Source: Anaerolineae bacterium (GTDB taxonomy: Bacteria; Chloroflexota; Anaerolineae; Promineifilales; Promineifilaceae). Taken from it: a stretch of DNA of 64,000 bases. The notes under the pieces are model-generated. The model ran no database searches. It was not told where the DNA came from and saw only the letters and a program-made list of their open reading frames with translations. Made by a program: the position numbers and the translations under genes. Below, one piece after another: positions 26,127-34,473 of the stretch; the first letter of the stretch is position 1, and the number at the start of each line of letters is the position of its first letter. The stretch is taken from assembly GCA_020848035.1 (NCBI GenBank), contig JADLAX010000026.1:186001-250000 (forward strand), given 5' to 3'.

Positions 26127-27882
26127 TTATCCGCAAGAAGAGTAAGTCCCCGAACAAGTTGCCCCGATCGTCGCGCATTTTCCAATCGCCAAAGTAGGTG
26201 CCCCGCCGCGTGGGCGCGGTTAGCTGAATCGAGATTTCCACCTCCTGCCCTGGCGCGCAAGGCGGCAGTGGGATGCTGCGCTGGGTGGTCATCGCCGTAC
26301 CTTTGACAAACACCAGGCGAAAATCGCTGTTCCACGGCCGTTTTCCATTATTTTTCACCCGCCACGTCTTGGTAAACATCTGTCCTGCGGTGATGCGCGT
26401 ATCGTCCGGGATGGTCACGTCGGCCACGAAGGCGCTGCTGCTGGTGCGGTTGTCGATGGCAATGATGCGAGTGAACAAGATGTCGCCAAAAACGTTGCCA
26501 TGATCATCCTGCAAGCGCCAATCGCTAAAGTAGGTGCCTCGTTTGCTGGGCACGGTGCACTGGAGGGAAATATCGGCCGTTTTGCCGGGCTGGACGTTGG
26601 GCACGGGCTGAACGGTCTGGCTGGTCATCGCAGTGCCATCGGCAAACACCAGCTTGTAGCCGCTGCCCCAGGCCACATTGCCCGTATTTTTGATGCGCCA
26701 TGTTTTCACAAAGGTCGAATCCGATTGAAGGCGCGTGTCATCGGGGATGGTGACATCGGCCACAAATTGGGCGTTGGGCGCGGCGGCGGGCTGGGGCGGT
26801 GGTGGTTCAGGCGTTGGTTCAGGCTCTGGCTGCGGCTGCGGTTCAGGCGTGGGCGGTGGAGCTATCGGCTGGGGTGGCGTCACCGGGCCGGGGGGCGGCC
26901 CTGGCTCAGGTGGTGTGCCCGGATCGGGCAGAATGGGCTGGGGCGGGCTGCTGATCTCTGGCACGTCAATTGCACCGCTGCCTTCGGACACAGTGAAGCG
27001 ATGTTTGAGGGTGAAATCGGTTAAGGGCTTGATGAGCCGCTGCGCCTTGTTGGCAATGTCGCCAAACCCAGCGCCTAGATACCAGATAGCCACACCTTCA
27101 ATCTCTGGGAAGCGGGCATACAGCTCGCCCACGCGACGGATGTCGTTGATGGCCTGGGCGGGGCCGGGCACGCTGTCCAACGTCCAGCCCCATTCGGTGA
27201 TGTGCACGCGGGGCCGGGGAATGTTGTGTTTGTCGCACACCTGGAAGAGATATTGAAAACGGCCGACTTTAAACGGAAATTGGTGGAAAATGTTGCTCTC
27301 GATGAAGCTGTACTCATGCAGGGCCACGGCCGCTTGCGACGGCCGTTCCCCGCACAGGCGCAAATAGGCCAGCATGCCCGGCGTCTCCCAGCAGTTTGGC
27401 TCCGGCTCGCCACCTGACCAGGAGAACAACGACACCTTGTAGCCATCCCGCTGCGCCAGGTTGGCAATGCGCACGGCAAAGCGGCCCAGCCAGTCACCCA
27501 AATTTTTGTCAACCTCGTTAATTACTTCCAGCCAGACGCGCTTTTTGTCGAATTCGGGCGGCAGTTTGGCCACCGTTTTGCGCCAATGCAGCTCCGCGCC
27601 GCCTTCAGGATCGTTGACGTAGATGGGATCTTTGTACGGCGGCGTGTCGTATTTGTAGTTGTCGTCCGGCCCATGCCGATCGCTGAGGCGGAAGATAAGT
27701 ACATGCGGCACATTGCTGCGCTTCATGATTTCCTGGGCTTCAAAAAGGGGGCCGTAATGGTCCACTGATTTAAGGGCCATCGGAATTTTGGTCGCGTCCA
27801 GGGCACGCATGTAGTCGCCGATGCCGGTGGGATTGCCGCCAGGCCCGGTGTGAAAACCAATTTTGTTGGGGACTTTGATCAT
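26119..27882 (-). CDS. Glycosidase-like barrel with two NBR1-Ig-like domains
   Basis: A 587-residue modular protein. Residues 1-300 form a clan-A-like TIM barrel (FHTGPGGNPTGIGDYMRAL, RVWLEVINEVDKNLG with N-E, VHITEWGWTLDSVPG with the second Glu). A Pro-rich linker of about 70 residues (repeated PxP, PEPTPEPPPP) follows, then two NBR1-Ig-like domains of about 100 residues each, both starting FVADVTIPDDTR and containing KTWRIKNTGNVAW / KTWRVKNNGKRPW and GTYFSDWRLQDDHGN / GTYFGDWKMRDDRGN. The start at 27882 with AGGAG is preferred over 28002. No signal peptide is visible. NBR1-like domains here probably mediate binding; the substrate is unknown. Confidence 0.82.
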   Translation of the reverse strand: MIKVPNKIGFHTGPGGNPTGIGDYMRALDATKIPMALKSVDHYGPLFEAQEIMKRSNVPHVLIFRLSDRHGPDDNYKYDTPPYKDPIYVNDPEGGAELHWRKTVAKLPPEFDKKRVWLEVINEVDKNLGDWLGRFAVRIANLAQRDGYKVSLFSWSGGEPEPNCWETPGMLAYLRLCGERPSQAAVALHEYSFIESNIFHQFPFKVGRFQYLFQVCDKHNIPRPRVHITEWGWTLDSVPGPAQAINDIRRVGELYARFPEIEGVAIWYLGAGFGDIANKAQRLIKPLTDFTLKHRFTVSEGSGAIDVPEISSPPQPILPDPGTPPEPGPPPGPVTPPQPIAPPPTPEPQPQPEPEPTPEPPPPQPAAAPNAQFVADVTIPDDTRLQSDSTFVKTWRIKNTGNVAWGSGYKLVFADGTAMTSQTVQPVPNVQPGKTADISLQCTVPSKRGTYFSDWRLQDDHGNVFGDILFTRIIAIDNRTSSSAFVADVTIPDDTRITAGQMFTKTWRVKNNGKRPWNSDFRLVFVKGTAMTTQRSIPLPPCAPGQEVEISIQLTAPTRRGTYFGDWKMRDDRGNLFGDLLFLRIKT

Positions 27883-28048
27883 GTTGACTCCTGTGGCTGC
27901 TTCGGCTGTGGTGCGAGCTTGGGGTAGCGACGGTCGTTCCGTCGCCGCATCACTCAATCGAGAGGAAAGTTGTTTGAAAAACGCACGAATGAATGTACTC
28001 ATGGGTAGCCAGAGAATATACTCGGGGGTACGGGATTGTCAACAGAAA

Positions 28049-30019
28049 TCAGACATCTGCCAGCATTTCCTGCCACAGGTCCAACACGGCCGTTTCCGCC
28101 AAATCCTGCGGCAGCATCCAGCCCAACAAGGTGCCACAGTCGTAGCAAAATTGCTCGCTGTCGCTGAGGTTGATCTGGGACGGCCGTTGCCACACCACGT
28201 CCACGCTCTCCACCGGGGCAAACACCAGAATCGCATCGTGCAGCAGCGCCTTCATGCCGGTGATGTGTACCGAAATGGGATTCTCCGAATGGACCACGTA
28301 GCGGTTCACCAGGGCAAACCCCGCCTGGCGCAGCGCCACGGTCAGCGCCGCCCACCCTTTGGGATTCCAATGGTGGAAGGTGAAGATGAAACGGCCGTTT
28401 TCCGCCTTCAACACCCGGCGACACTCGGCAAAAATGCCGCTCATCAGCTCCGTGTAGCGGCTTTCGCTGTCCAGCTGGTGCGGGTCCACGGCTGATTCCT
28501 GCGTGTCGTAGCGCCAGGTGGCCGCCTCCGGCAGTAGCTGCTCCAGCCAGACGCGGAAAAAGGCGGCCAGGTCGCTGTACTGCACGCTGTCAAAATAAGG
28601 CGGATCGGTCACAATAAAGTCCACGCTGCCATCCGGTAAATCCAGCTGCGTCGACGACCCTTGCAGCAGCAGAAAAGCCGGATCGCGCCCTGGCATCATC
28701 TCCCTCACCGACCCCACTTCCACACCCCCATCCGTCTCCCCCACAATCGCCACAAACCCCTTCTCACTTTTCACTTTTAACTTCTCACTCCCCACCACCC
28801 GCTCCCGGGGCTTTTGGGCCCACAAACGGCCGTTCCGTATCCGCGCCTGGAACAGCTTTTGCAGCGTGCCGGACGCCTGACGCGGGTAGACCGGGTTGTT
28901 CTCCAGCGCCGTGTAGGGAAACGAGTACGCGTGGTGCGAAAAAGTGTGGCGAATTGCCCCGGCGCGCCGCTTGTTTTTGCCCTTGTAGCCGCACAGCATG
29001 GCGTTAAATTCCAGCGAGGTAGACACCAGCAGCCCCAGGTTAAGCCGAATTTTCTCCTCGAACTGCGGCAGCAGCTGGATGGCGTGGTGCAGGTAGAGCA
29101 GCTGGCGGCTGGAAAAGAGGTCCAGGTAGTTGTGAATATCGCGCGGCGTCAGCTGGCGCGATTTGCGCCCTGGCGCGATGGCAAAATCGGCCGGGTCAAA
29201 CGGCAATGATGGGCGCAAGGCATTGGCCTCGGCCAGGAGAGCCAGGTCAGCCACATCAGGGGATTTGAACAACAGCCTCTTCTGCCGAGGGCAGCGGGTC
29301 ACCAGCACCAGGGGCACGTAGCGCTGGTAAAACGGCCGTTCCAAATCCCTCACCTCATCTTCATGGCTGATGGCGCTTTTTTCCAGCAGCGGCGGTTTGT
29401 CGCCCCCGTCGGTGCAGGTGCAGACGGCCGTATCCAGCAGCACCGCGTGGCACGTGGGGCACAGCCGGATGGTCGAGCCGTCTGGCTCCACGCGCAGCAC
29501 CAGCGAATCCACCACGATGACGGGACGGCCGTTGCAAATGCGCTGAACGCCGTAGAGGGTGTAGTTTACGGCCGTAACCAACCCACTCTCCGGGCACGTT
29601 GTCTGGAAATAGGGCGACACCGCTTTGCGCAGTTCGGTGTAAAACTTCTTGTACGCCCGCTCCAGCTCGGCCAGGTTCACCTGGGTCAGCGTCGCCCGCG
29701 CCTGCAGCACCGGAATCGGCTCCAAATCCGCGCCGATGACGTGCGCCCCCAGCCGGATCGCCTCGTGCAGCGTCGTGCCGCCGCCCATCATCGGGTCCAG
29801 GATGATGTGGCCCGCCAGCCCGCCCGGCGTGTAATAATCGCGCTGCGCCTCGTCAGCCACCAGCTGCTTGAGAATCAATCGAAACGTGCTGCCGCAGCGC
29901 CGCGCCCACCATTTGTGCAAATAGCTGTTGGGCCGGTAGTGATGCTTGTTGTACGCTTCCAGTTGGGCAATCTGGTTGGCAAAATCGGTGTCAAATTCGG
30001 TGTCGAGTGGTATTGTCAT
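28049..30019 (-). CDS. Orphan DNA methyltransferase with zinc-cluster insert
   Basis: A 656-residue SAM-dependent DNA methyltransferase of the N6-adenine/N4-cytosine type. The N-terminus (NKHHYRPNSYLHKWWARRCGSTFR) resembles DUF1156-type methylases; motif I is DPMMGGGTTLHEA (residues about 75-88) and motif IV is TDPPYFDSVQYSDL (near 477). Between them are a C-x2-C ... C-x-C insert (LCPTCHAVLL, AVCTCTDG) and a variable region. No restriction gene, helicase or DUF499 partner is adjacent, so it looks solitary; it could modify DNA for regulation or defence immunity. Around residue 415 an intergenic-type repeat is read in frame as SEKLKVKSEKG. Confidence 0.82.
   Translation of the reverse strand: MTIPLDTEFDTDFANQIAQLEAYNKHHYRPNSYLHKWWARRCGSTFRLILKQLVADEAQRDYYTPGGLAGHIILDPMMGGGTTLHEAIRLGAHVIGADLEPIPVLQARATLTQVNLAELERAYKKFYTELRKAVSPYFQTTCPESGLVTAVNYTLYGVQRICNGRPVIVVDSLVLRVEPDGSTIRLCPTCHAVLLDTAVCTCTDGGDKPPLLEKSAISHEDEVRDLERPFYQRYVPLVLVTRCPRQKRLLFKSPDVADLALLAEANALRPSLPFDPADFAIAPGRKSRQLTPRDIHNYLDLFSSRQLLYLHHAIQLLPQFEEKIRLNLGLLVSTSLEFNAMLCGYKGKNKRRAGAIRHTFSHHAYSFPYTALENNPVYPRQASGTLQKLFQARIRNGRLWAQKPRERVVGSEKLKVKSEKGFVAIVGETDGGVEVGSVREMMPGRDPAFLLLQGSSTQLDLPDGSVDFIVTDPPYFDSVQYSDLAAFFRVWLEQLLPEAATWRYDTQESAVDPHQLDSESRYTELMSGIFAECRRVLKAENGRFIFTFHHWNPKGWAALTVALRQAGFALVNRYVVHSENPISVHITGMKALLHDAILVFAPVESVDVVWQRPSQINLSDSEQFCYDCGTLLGWMLPQDLAETAVLDLWQEMLADV
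28761..28789. repeat. Family C heptad repeat inside the methyltransferase CDS
   Basis: TTCTCACTTTTCACTTTTAA then CTTCTCAC, the same words as the spacers at 30068-30132 and 59455-59522, here translated in frame into the peptide SEKLKVKSEKG of the variable region. Confidence 0.75.
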
Positions 30020-30067
30020 GTTGCGGCTATTTTATGCCGCGCCGCGCGCCTTTGCCAGAAGAAGCCG

Positions 30068-30132
30068 TAAAAAGTAAAAAGTGAAAAGTGATAAGAGCAA
30101 GCTTTTCACTTATCACTTATCACTTTTCACTC
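30068..30132. repeat. Intergenic hairpin of tandem heptads, family C copy 1
   Basis: Left arm TAAAAAGTAAAAAGTGAAAA then GTGATAAG, right arm CTTTTCACTTATCACTTATC then ACTTTTCACT. Between the divergent methyltransferase and moxR genes. Confidence 0.85.
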
Positions 30133-30145
30133 TCCCACAACACAC

Positions 30146-30174
30146 TTGTGAGATTCCCCATTACGAGGGACAAT
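30146..30174 (+). promoter_or_regulatory. moxR operon promoter, leaderless layout
   Basis: TTGTGA (30146-30151), exact 17-bp spacer, GACAAT (30169-30174), then 7 nt to the ATG at 30182. No Shine-Dalgarno sequence. Confidence 0.55.
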
Positions 30175-30181
30175 AACCCCA

Positions 30182-31129
30182 ATGAACGAGATACAAACCT
30201 TCGCCCAAACCTTGCTGGATAATGTAGAAAAAGTGATCATCGGCAAACGGCCGAATTTGGAGCTGCTTGTCGTCGCTTTGTTATGCGAAGGACATACGCT
30301 GCTGGAAGATGTGCCCGGTGTGGGCAAAACGATGCTGGCCCGCGCCTTTGCCGTCAGCCTGGGCATCCAGTTTAAGCGCTTGCAGTGCACCCCCGACCTG
30401 CTGCCCAACGATGTGACCGGCGTTTCTATTTTCGATCAGCAAAAGCAGGCGTTTTCCTTTGTGCCCGGCCCTGTTTTTACCAATATTTTGCTGGCCGACG
30501 AAATCAACCGGGCCACGCCGCGCACGCAGTCGGCGCTGCTGGAGGCAATGGGCGAGCGCCAGGTGACGGTGGACGGGGTGACGCATGGGTTGGAACGGCC
30601 GTTCTTCGTTCTCGCCACGCAAAATCCCGTCGAGTACGAAGGCACCTTCCCCCTGCCCGAAGCCCAGCTCGACCGCTTCTTCATGAAGCTGAGCCTGGGC
30701 TACCTGGACGAAGCCAGCGAAAACCAGATGCTGCTCAACCTGGGCCGCGCCCACCCCATCGAAAGCTTAACGCAGGTGGTGGACGGCAGCGAGCTGCCCC
30801 GGCTGGCGCGGCAGGTGTGGGACGTGCACGTCGATGACACCGTGCGCGACTACATCGTGCGGCTCACTTTTGCCACCCGGCGGCACAAGGATTTGATCCT
30901 GGGGGCCAGCCCACGCGGCAGCCACGCCCTCTACCGGGGCATTCAGGCGTATGCGGCCGTTCAGGGCCGCGACTACACCCTGCCCGACGACGTCAAAAAG
31001 CTGGCCCCAGCGATCCTCTCCCACCGCTGCCTCATTCACCCGGAAAGCGCCCTGCGCGGGCACACCCATCTGGGCATCCTCAAGGAAATCATGCAGGCCA
31101 CGCCGCTAGACATTGGCAAGTTAGAATAA
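30182..31129 (+). CDS. MoxR family AAA+ ATPase
   Basis: A 315-residue MoxR-type AAA+ chaperone. Walker A EDVPGVGKTMLAR, pore/insert DLLPNDVTGVSIFDQ, Walker B ILLADEINRATPRTQSALLEAM, sensor 1 FFVLATQNPVEYEGTFPLPEAQLDRF, and the lid with RHKDLILGASPRGSHAL. MoxR proteins work with VWA/DUF58 partners to insert cofactors or mature envelope proteins. It is followed by a DUF58 and a DUF4129 gene with minimal gaps, the classic operon. A family A hairpin sits between this gene and the DUF58 gene. Confidence 0.93.
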   Translation: MNEIQTFAQTLLDNVEKVIIGKRPNLELLVVALLCEGHTLLEDVPGVGKTMLARAFAVSLGIQFKRLQCTPDLLPNDVTGVSIFDQQKQAFSFVPGPVFTNILLADEINRATPRTQSALLEAMGERQVTVDGVTHGLERPFFVLATQNPVEYEGTFPLPEAQLDRFFMKLSLGYLDEASENQMLLNLGRAHPIESLTQVVDGSELPRLARQVWDVHVDDTVRDYIVRLTFATRRHKDLILGASPRGSHALYRGIQAYAAVQGRDYTLPDDVKKLAPAILSHRCLIHPESALRGHTHLGILKEIMQATPLDIGKLE

Positions 31130-31130
31130 G

Positions 31131-31197
31131 CCGAGATTGGAGATTAGCGATTAGAGATTGGGCTTCCACTATCTCCAATCGCCAATCTCCAATCTCC
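31131..31197. repeat. Intergenic hairpin of tandem heptads, family A copy 4
   Basis: GAGATTGGAGATTAGCGATT on the left and ATCTCCAATCGCCAATCTCC on the right with a loop near 31161-31170. It starts just after the moxR stop and ends 7 nt before the DUF58 ATG. Confidence 0.85.
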
Positions 31198-31204
31198 TTC
31201 TAAA

Positions 31205-32506
31205 ATGGGAAACTTCTCCGCCCTCATCCTCATCCTCCTCCTGCTCGCCTTCTTTTTGCGGGTTGATTTCATTTTCTATGTGATCTACGTCAGTGCGGGG
31301 GTGTATGCCTGGGGGCGCTGGCTCATGCCGCGTGCCGTCAAAAATTTGCACAGCGCCCGGCAGTACGCGCGCAATTCATTTTGGGGTGAGGACGTGCCGG
31401 TGACCATTCAGCTGACCAACCAGGGACGGCTGCCGCTGCCCTGGGTGCAGGTGCAGGAAAGCGTGGCGGTGCAGCTGAAACACGGCGAACCGCTGCACCA
31501 GGTGGTTTCGTTGGCCCGGGGCCAGACGGCCGAATTTCACTACAAAGTCATTGCCCGCCGCCGAGGCTATTACCAGCTCGGTCCGCTGCGGCTCACCACC
31601 GGCGACCTCTTTGGTATCCATCCCGAACTGGTTGCCTTTTTGCCCGCCGATTACCTCACCGTTTACCCGCGCCTGACGCCGCTCACCCAGCTGGGGCTGC
31701 CCTCGCGGCTGCCCTTTGGCACCGTCGCCAGCCACCAGCGGCTGTTTGAAGACCCCGCCCGGCCGATGGGCATTCGTGACTTCCGCTCCGGCGACAGCAT
31801 GCGGCAAATTAACTGGAAAGCGAGCGCCCACCGCAGCACCAGCGGCCACACACGCCAGCTCATGGTCAAAACATTCCAACCGGCCATTTCGCTGGAAACG
31901 GCCGTCCTGCTCAACCTGCACAGCGCCGACTACCAATTTGGCAACCGGGGCGACGTGACCGAATGGGCTATCGAGGTGGCCGCCTCTCTGGCGGCCCACC
32001 TGGTGAACCAGCGGCAGAGCGTCGGCCTCATCACCAACGGCATCGATCCGCTGGCCAGCAACCAGCACGGCTTCGACGAGACCACGGGGCGGCTGCTGCG
32101 CCCCAGCCACAGCGTCATCCAGGCTGACCCACCCGCGTTTATGCCACCCGCCATTCCGCCGCGCAACGGCCGTCCCCACCTCACCAAAATTTTGGAACGA
32201 CTGGCCCGCATCGAGGCCGAAGAAACAATCGCCTTCACCGGGTGGGCCGTTAACGCCTGCCTGCATCTCAACTGGGGTGTCACCATTCTGGCCATCACCG
32301 CTAACGGCAGCGAAGCCGTCTGCCAGAGCCTGCACCGCCTGGTCCGTGCCGGGTTTAACCCGATCCTCATCACCGTGGAGCCAGACGGCAACTTTGGCCT
32401 GGTGCGCGAGCGGGCCCGGCGGCTGGGCTTTGCCGCCTACAATGTAGCCAGCCCGCGCGATTTGGACCCGTGGCGACGGCCCGTTGGCCAGGGGGTAATG
32501 GCATGA
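31205..32506 (+). CDS. DUF58 (VWA-like) protein of the MoxR operon
   Basis: A 433-residue protein with an N-terminal hydrophobic hairpin (FSALILILLLLAFFLRVDFIFYVIYVSAGVYAW), an Ig-like exported segment (VPVTIQLTNQGRLPLPWVQVQESV), the DUF58 core (RPMGIRDFRSGDSMRQINWKASAHR) and a VWA-like C-terminal half. DUF58 proteins are the usual MoxR substrates/partners in envelope maturation. TGA overlaps the ATG of the DUF4129 gene (ATGA), so translation is coupled. Confidence 0.9.
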   Translation: MGNFSALILILLLLAFFLRVDFIFYVIYVSAGVYAWGRWLMPRAVKNLHSARQYARNSFWGEDVPVTIQLTNQGRLPLPWVQVQESVAVQLKHGEPLHQVVSLARGQTAEFHYKVIARRRGYYQLGPLRLTTGDLFGIHPELVAFLPADYLTVYPRLTPLTQLGLPSRLPFGTVASHQRLFEDPARPMGIRDFRSGDSMRQINWKASAHRSTSGHTRQLMVKTFQPAISLETAVLLNLHSADYQFGNRGDVTEWAIEVAASLAAHLVNQRQSVGLITNGIDPLASNQHGFDETTGRLLRPSHSVIQADPPAFMPPAIPPRNGRPHLTKILERLARIEAEETIAFTGWAVNACLHLNWGVTILAITANGSEAVCQSLHRLVRAGFNPILITVEPDGNFGLVRERARRLGFAAYNVASPRDLDPWRRPVGQGVMA

Positions 32507-34218
32507 GCGCCAGACGGAAACCACGGGTCATCGCGCCGCTCCCCTCGCCGGGTTCCCCCCTGCCCGCGCCGGTCCTGCCGCTGGACGATCCCCGGCTGGC
32601 CTTCATCACCAACAAATGGTCGCGCACCGTCGTCCAGCCGCTGCTGGTGAGCGTGCTGGTCACCGCGCTGCTATCTTCCCTGCTCGTCCTCACCGAAATC
32701 CTCACCCGCAGCAACACCTGGCTGCCCTACAGCGGCTTCCTCTTTTTTGTCACCCTGGAAAGCTGCTACACCACCCTCTGGCTCCAGCAGCCGGAACGGC
32801 GACTGCTGAACCACACCAGCTACCGCGCCGCCGAGGTGCTGCTGCTGGCACTGCTGCTGCGCCTGTTCAGCTGGAGCGTCGTTGGCAACTGGCCTCACCT
32901 GGCCGAACTGCCGGAAATTTTGGCCCGACCCCACCTCTTTTTGCTCGATGGGCCGTTCATTTTCAGCGGCATCGTCAGCCTGTTTGCCTGGGAACGCAGC
33001 GTCAGCCTGGCGCGGACCTTTACCCAGCTGGCCATTGACCAGGCCGAGGTGTATTACTATTCCCAGCCGAACAGCCTGCGCAGCGCCAGCGACAAGCCGG
33101 TCCGCACCAACCGCGGCGAGATCGTGCTCTCCTTTTTCCGCCAATGGATCGGTGGGGCGCTGCTGCTGGCCGTCATCACCTCCATGAGCAACTATGACGT
33201 GGTGGAAATTTACCAGGGCAGCACGCTGGCAGGGGCACGGCTGGGGCTGCGCACCGAGCTGGTGCTCTTTTTGCTGCTCTACTTTTTGGCCGGATTTGCC
33301 CTGCTGAGCCAGGCGCGGCTGGCGGCCATGAATGCCCGCTGGCTGATCAACGGGGTCACCCGCGCCGGGCGGGTGGAGCAAAGCTGGCACCGCTACACCC
33401 TGCTCCTGCTGGGCGGCATTGCCCTGGTAGCGGCGTTTTTGCCGATTGGCTCCACGTTTGCCATCGGCCGTATTTTGCAAATGATCGTGTGGGTTTTGTC
33501 AACGGCCGCTTCCATCATCCTCACCCTGTTTTCCACCCTGCTGGCCTGGATTATCTCGCTGTTTACCGGCGATGCGCCCCCGCCAACCCAGGAACCACTG
33601 GTGCAGCCCACCCTGCCGCCGCTGCCAACCGTTACCCCCACGCTTGTCCCGCCAGCCCTGCCGCCCCCGGCGGTAGACAGCGGCCTCATCGTCAGTTCGT
33701 TGTTTTGGGCGGTGGCGATTGTGGTGAGCATCATGGCCATCAGCTTTTTCCTGCGCGAGCGAGGGGTGAAGCTGAATACGGCCGTTTTCCCATCCATCTG
33801 GCACCGATTCCGCACCTGGCTGCACACCGCCTGGCGCGGCGCAGGCCACCAGGTACGCGATTGGCAGCAGGCCGTCCGCGCCCGCCTGCAGCGCGAACCA
33901 GAGGAAACGTCAGCCAATCAGCCGCCCTGGCGCTTCATTCGCCTCAACGCCCTGTCACCGCGTGAGCAAATTCGCTATTTTTACCTCTCCACGGTGAAGC
34001 GCGCTGGCGACAAAGGCGTGCCGCGCCAGGCGGCCGAAACGCCGCTGGAGTTTGCCCAGGACCTCAAGCAAAGCTGGCCCGACGCCGAAGATGATGTGGA
34101 TGCCCTGACCGAAGCATTTCTGGAAGCGCGATACGGCCGTTCCCCCATCGAAGCGGAAGATGTGAGCCCCGTTAAAAAACGATGGCAGCAGGTCAAATCC
34201 AGCCTGCGCCGCAAATAA
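32503..34218 (+). CDS. DUF4129 multi-span membrane protein
   Basis: A 571-residue membrane protein. After a short cytoplasmic Arg-rich start (MSARRKPRVIAPLP) come about eight membrane segments (for example VVQPLLVSVLVTALLSSLLVL, LLLALLLRLFSW, IGGALLLAVITSM, LLLYFLAGFALLSQ, LLLLGGIALVAAFLP, IVWVLSTAASIILTLFSTLLAW), a Pro/Thr-rich external loop, another span (FWAVAIVVSIMAISFFL) and the C-terminal DUF4129 domain (REQIRYFYLSTVKRAGDKGVPRQAAETPLEFAQDL). Typical third member of the MoxR-DUF58 operon, whose exact client is unknown. The start overlaps the previous gene by 4 nt. Confidence 0.9.
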   Translation: MSARRKPRVIAPLPSPGSPLPAPVLPLDDPRLAFITNKWSRTVVQPLLVSVLVTALLSSLLVLTEILTRSNTWLPYSGFLFFVTLESCYTTLWLQQPERRLLNHTSYRAAEVLLLALLLRLFSWSVVGNWPHLAELPEILARPHLFLLDGPFIFSGIVSLFAWERSVSLARTFTQLAIDQAEVYYYSQPNSLRSASDKPVRTNRGEIVLSFFRQWIGGALLLAVITSMSNYDVVEIYQGSTLAGARLGLRTELVLFLLLYFLAGFALLSQARLAAMNARWLINGVTRAGRVEQSWHRYTLLLLGGIALVAAFLPIGSTFAIGRILQMIVWVLSTAASIILTLFSTLLAWIISLFTGDAPPPTQEPLVQPTLPPLPTVTPTLVPPALPPPAVDSGLIVSSLFWAVAIVVSIMAISFFLRERGVKLNTAVFPSIWHRFRTWLHTAWRGAGHQVRDWQQAVRARLQREPEETSANQPPWRFIRLNALSPREQIRYFYLSTVKRAGDKGVPRQAAETPLEFAQDLKQSWPDAEDDVDALTEAFLEARYGRSPIEAEDVSPVKKRWQQVKSSLRRK

Positions 34219-34274
34219 ACAGTGGCCTGCCAGCCCCATTCATGATAAAAAAGCACGTTTGCCCGCACCCCCCG

Positions 34275-34453
34275 TAGGGGCGAGGCAGTTGGTTATGAGC
34301 CGTCTTTAACCAAGATCGTTGATCGCCAACTGCCTCGCCCATTTCCAAGGGCAATTAATAGTTTTGTCCCGTAAGGGCGTAGGGGCGAAGGGGCGAGGCA
34401 GTTGCGGGTCAGTTTGATTGGCCCAGGCCAGCTGACCCACAACTGCCTCGCCC
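34275..34453. repeat. Two consecutive hairpins with GGGCGAGGCAGTTG arms
   Basis: First: TAGGGGCGAGGCAGTTGG (34275-34292) with GCCAACTGCCTCGCCC (34325-34340). Second: GGGCGAGGCAGTTGCGGGTC (34391-34410) with GACCCACAACTGCCTCGCCC (34434-34453). Between DUF4129 and ftcD. Confidence 0.85.
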
Positions 34454-34473
34454 GTACATGAAGGAGTTTTAGA

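Noticed and set aside
28002..28002. Upstream start of the glycosidase/NBR1-like gene at 28002
   Set aside because: The ATG at 27882 has AGGAG at good spacing; the extra 40 residues resemble no signal peptide or domain.
28049..30019. BREX- or DISARM-type defence island
   Set aside because: Only the methyltransferase is present; no PglZ, helicase, DUF499 or BrxC-type partner is seen nearby.
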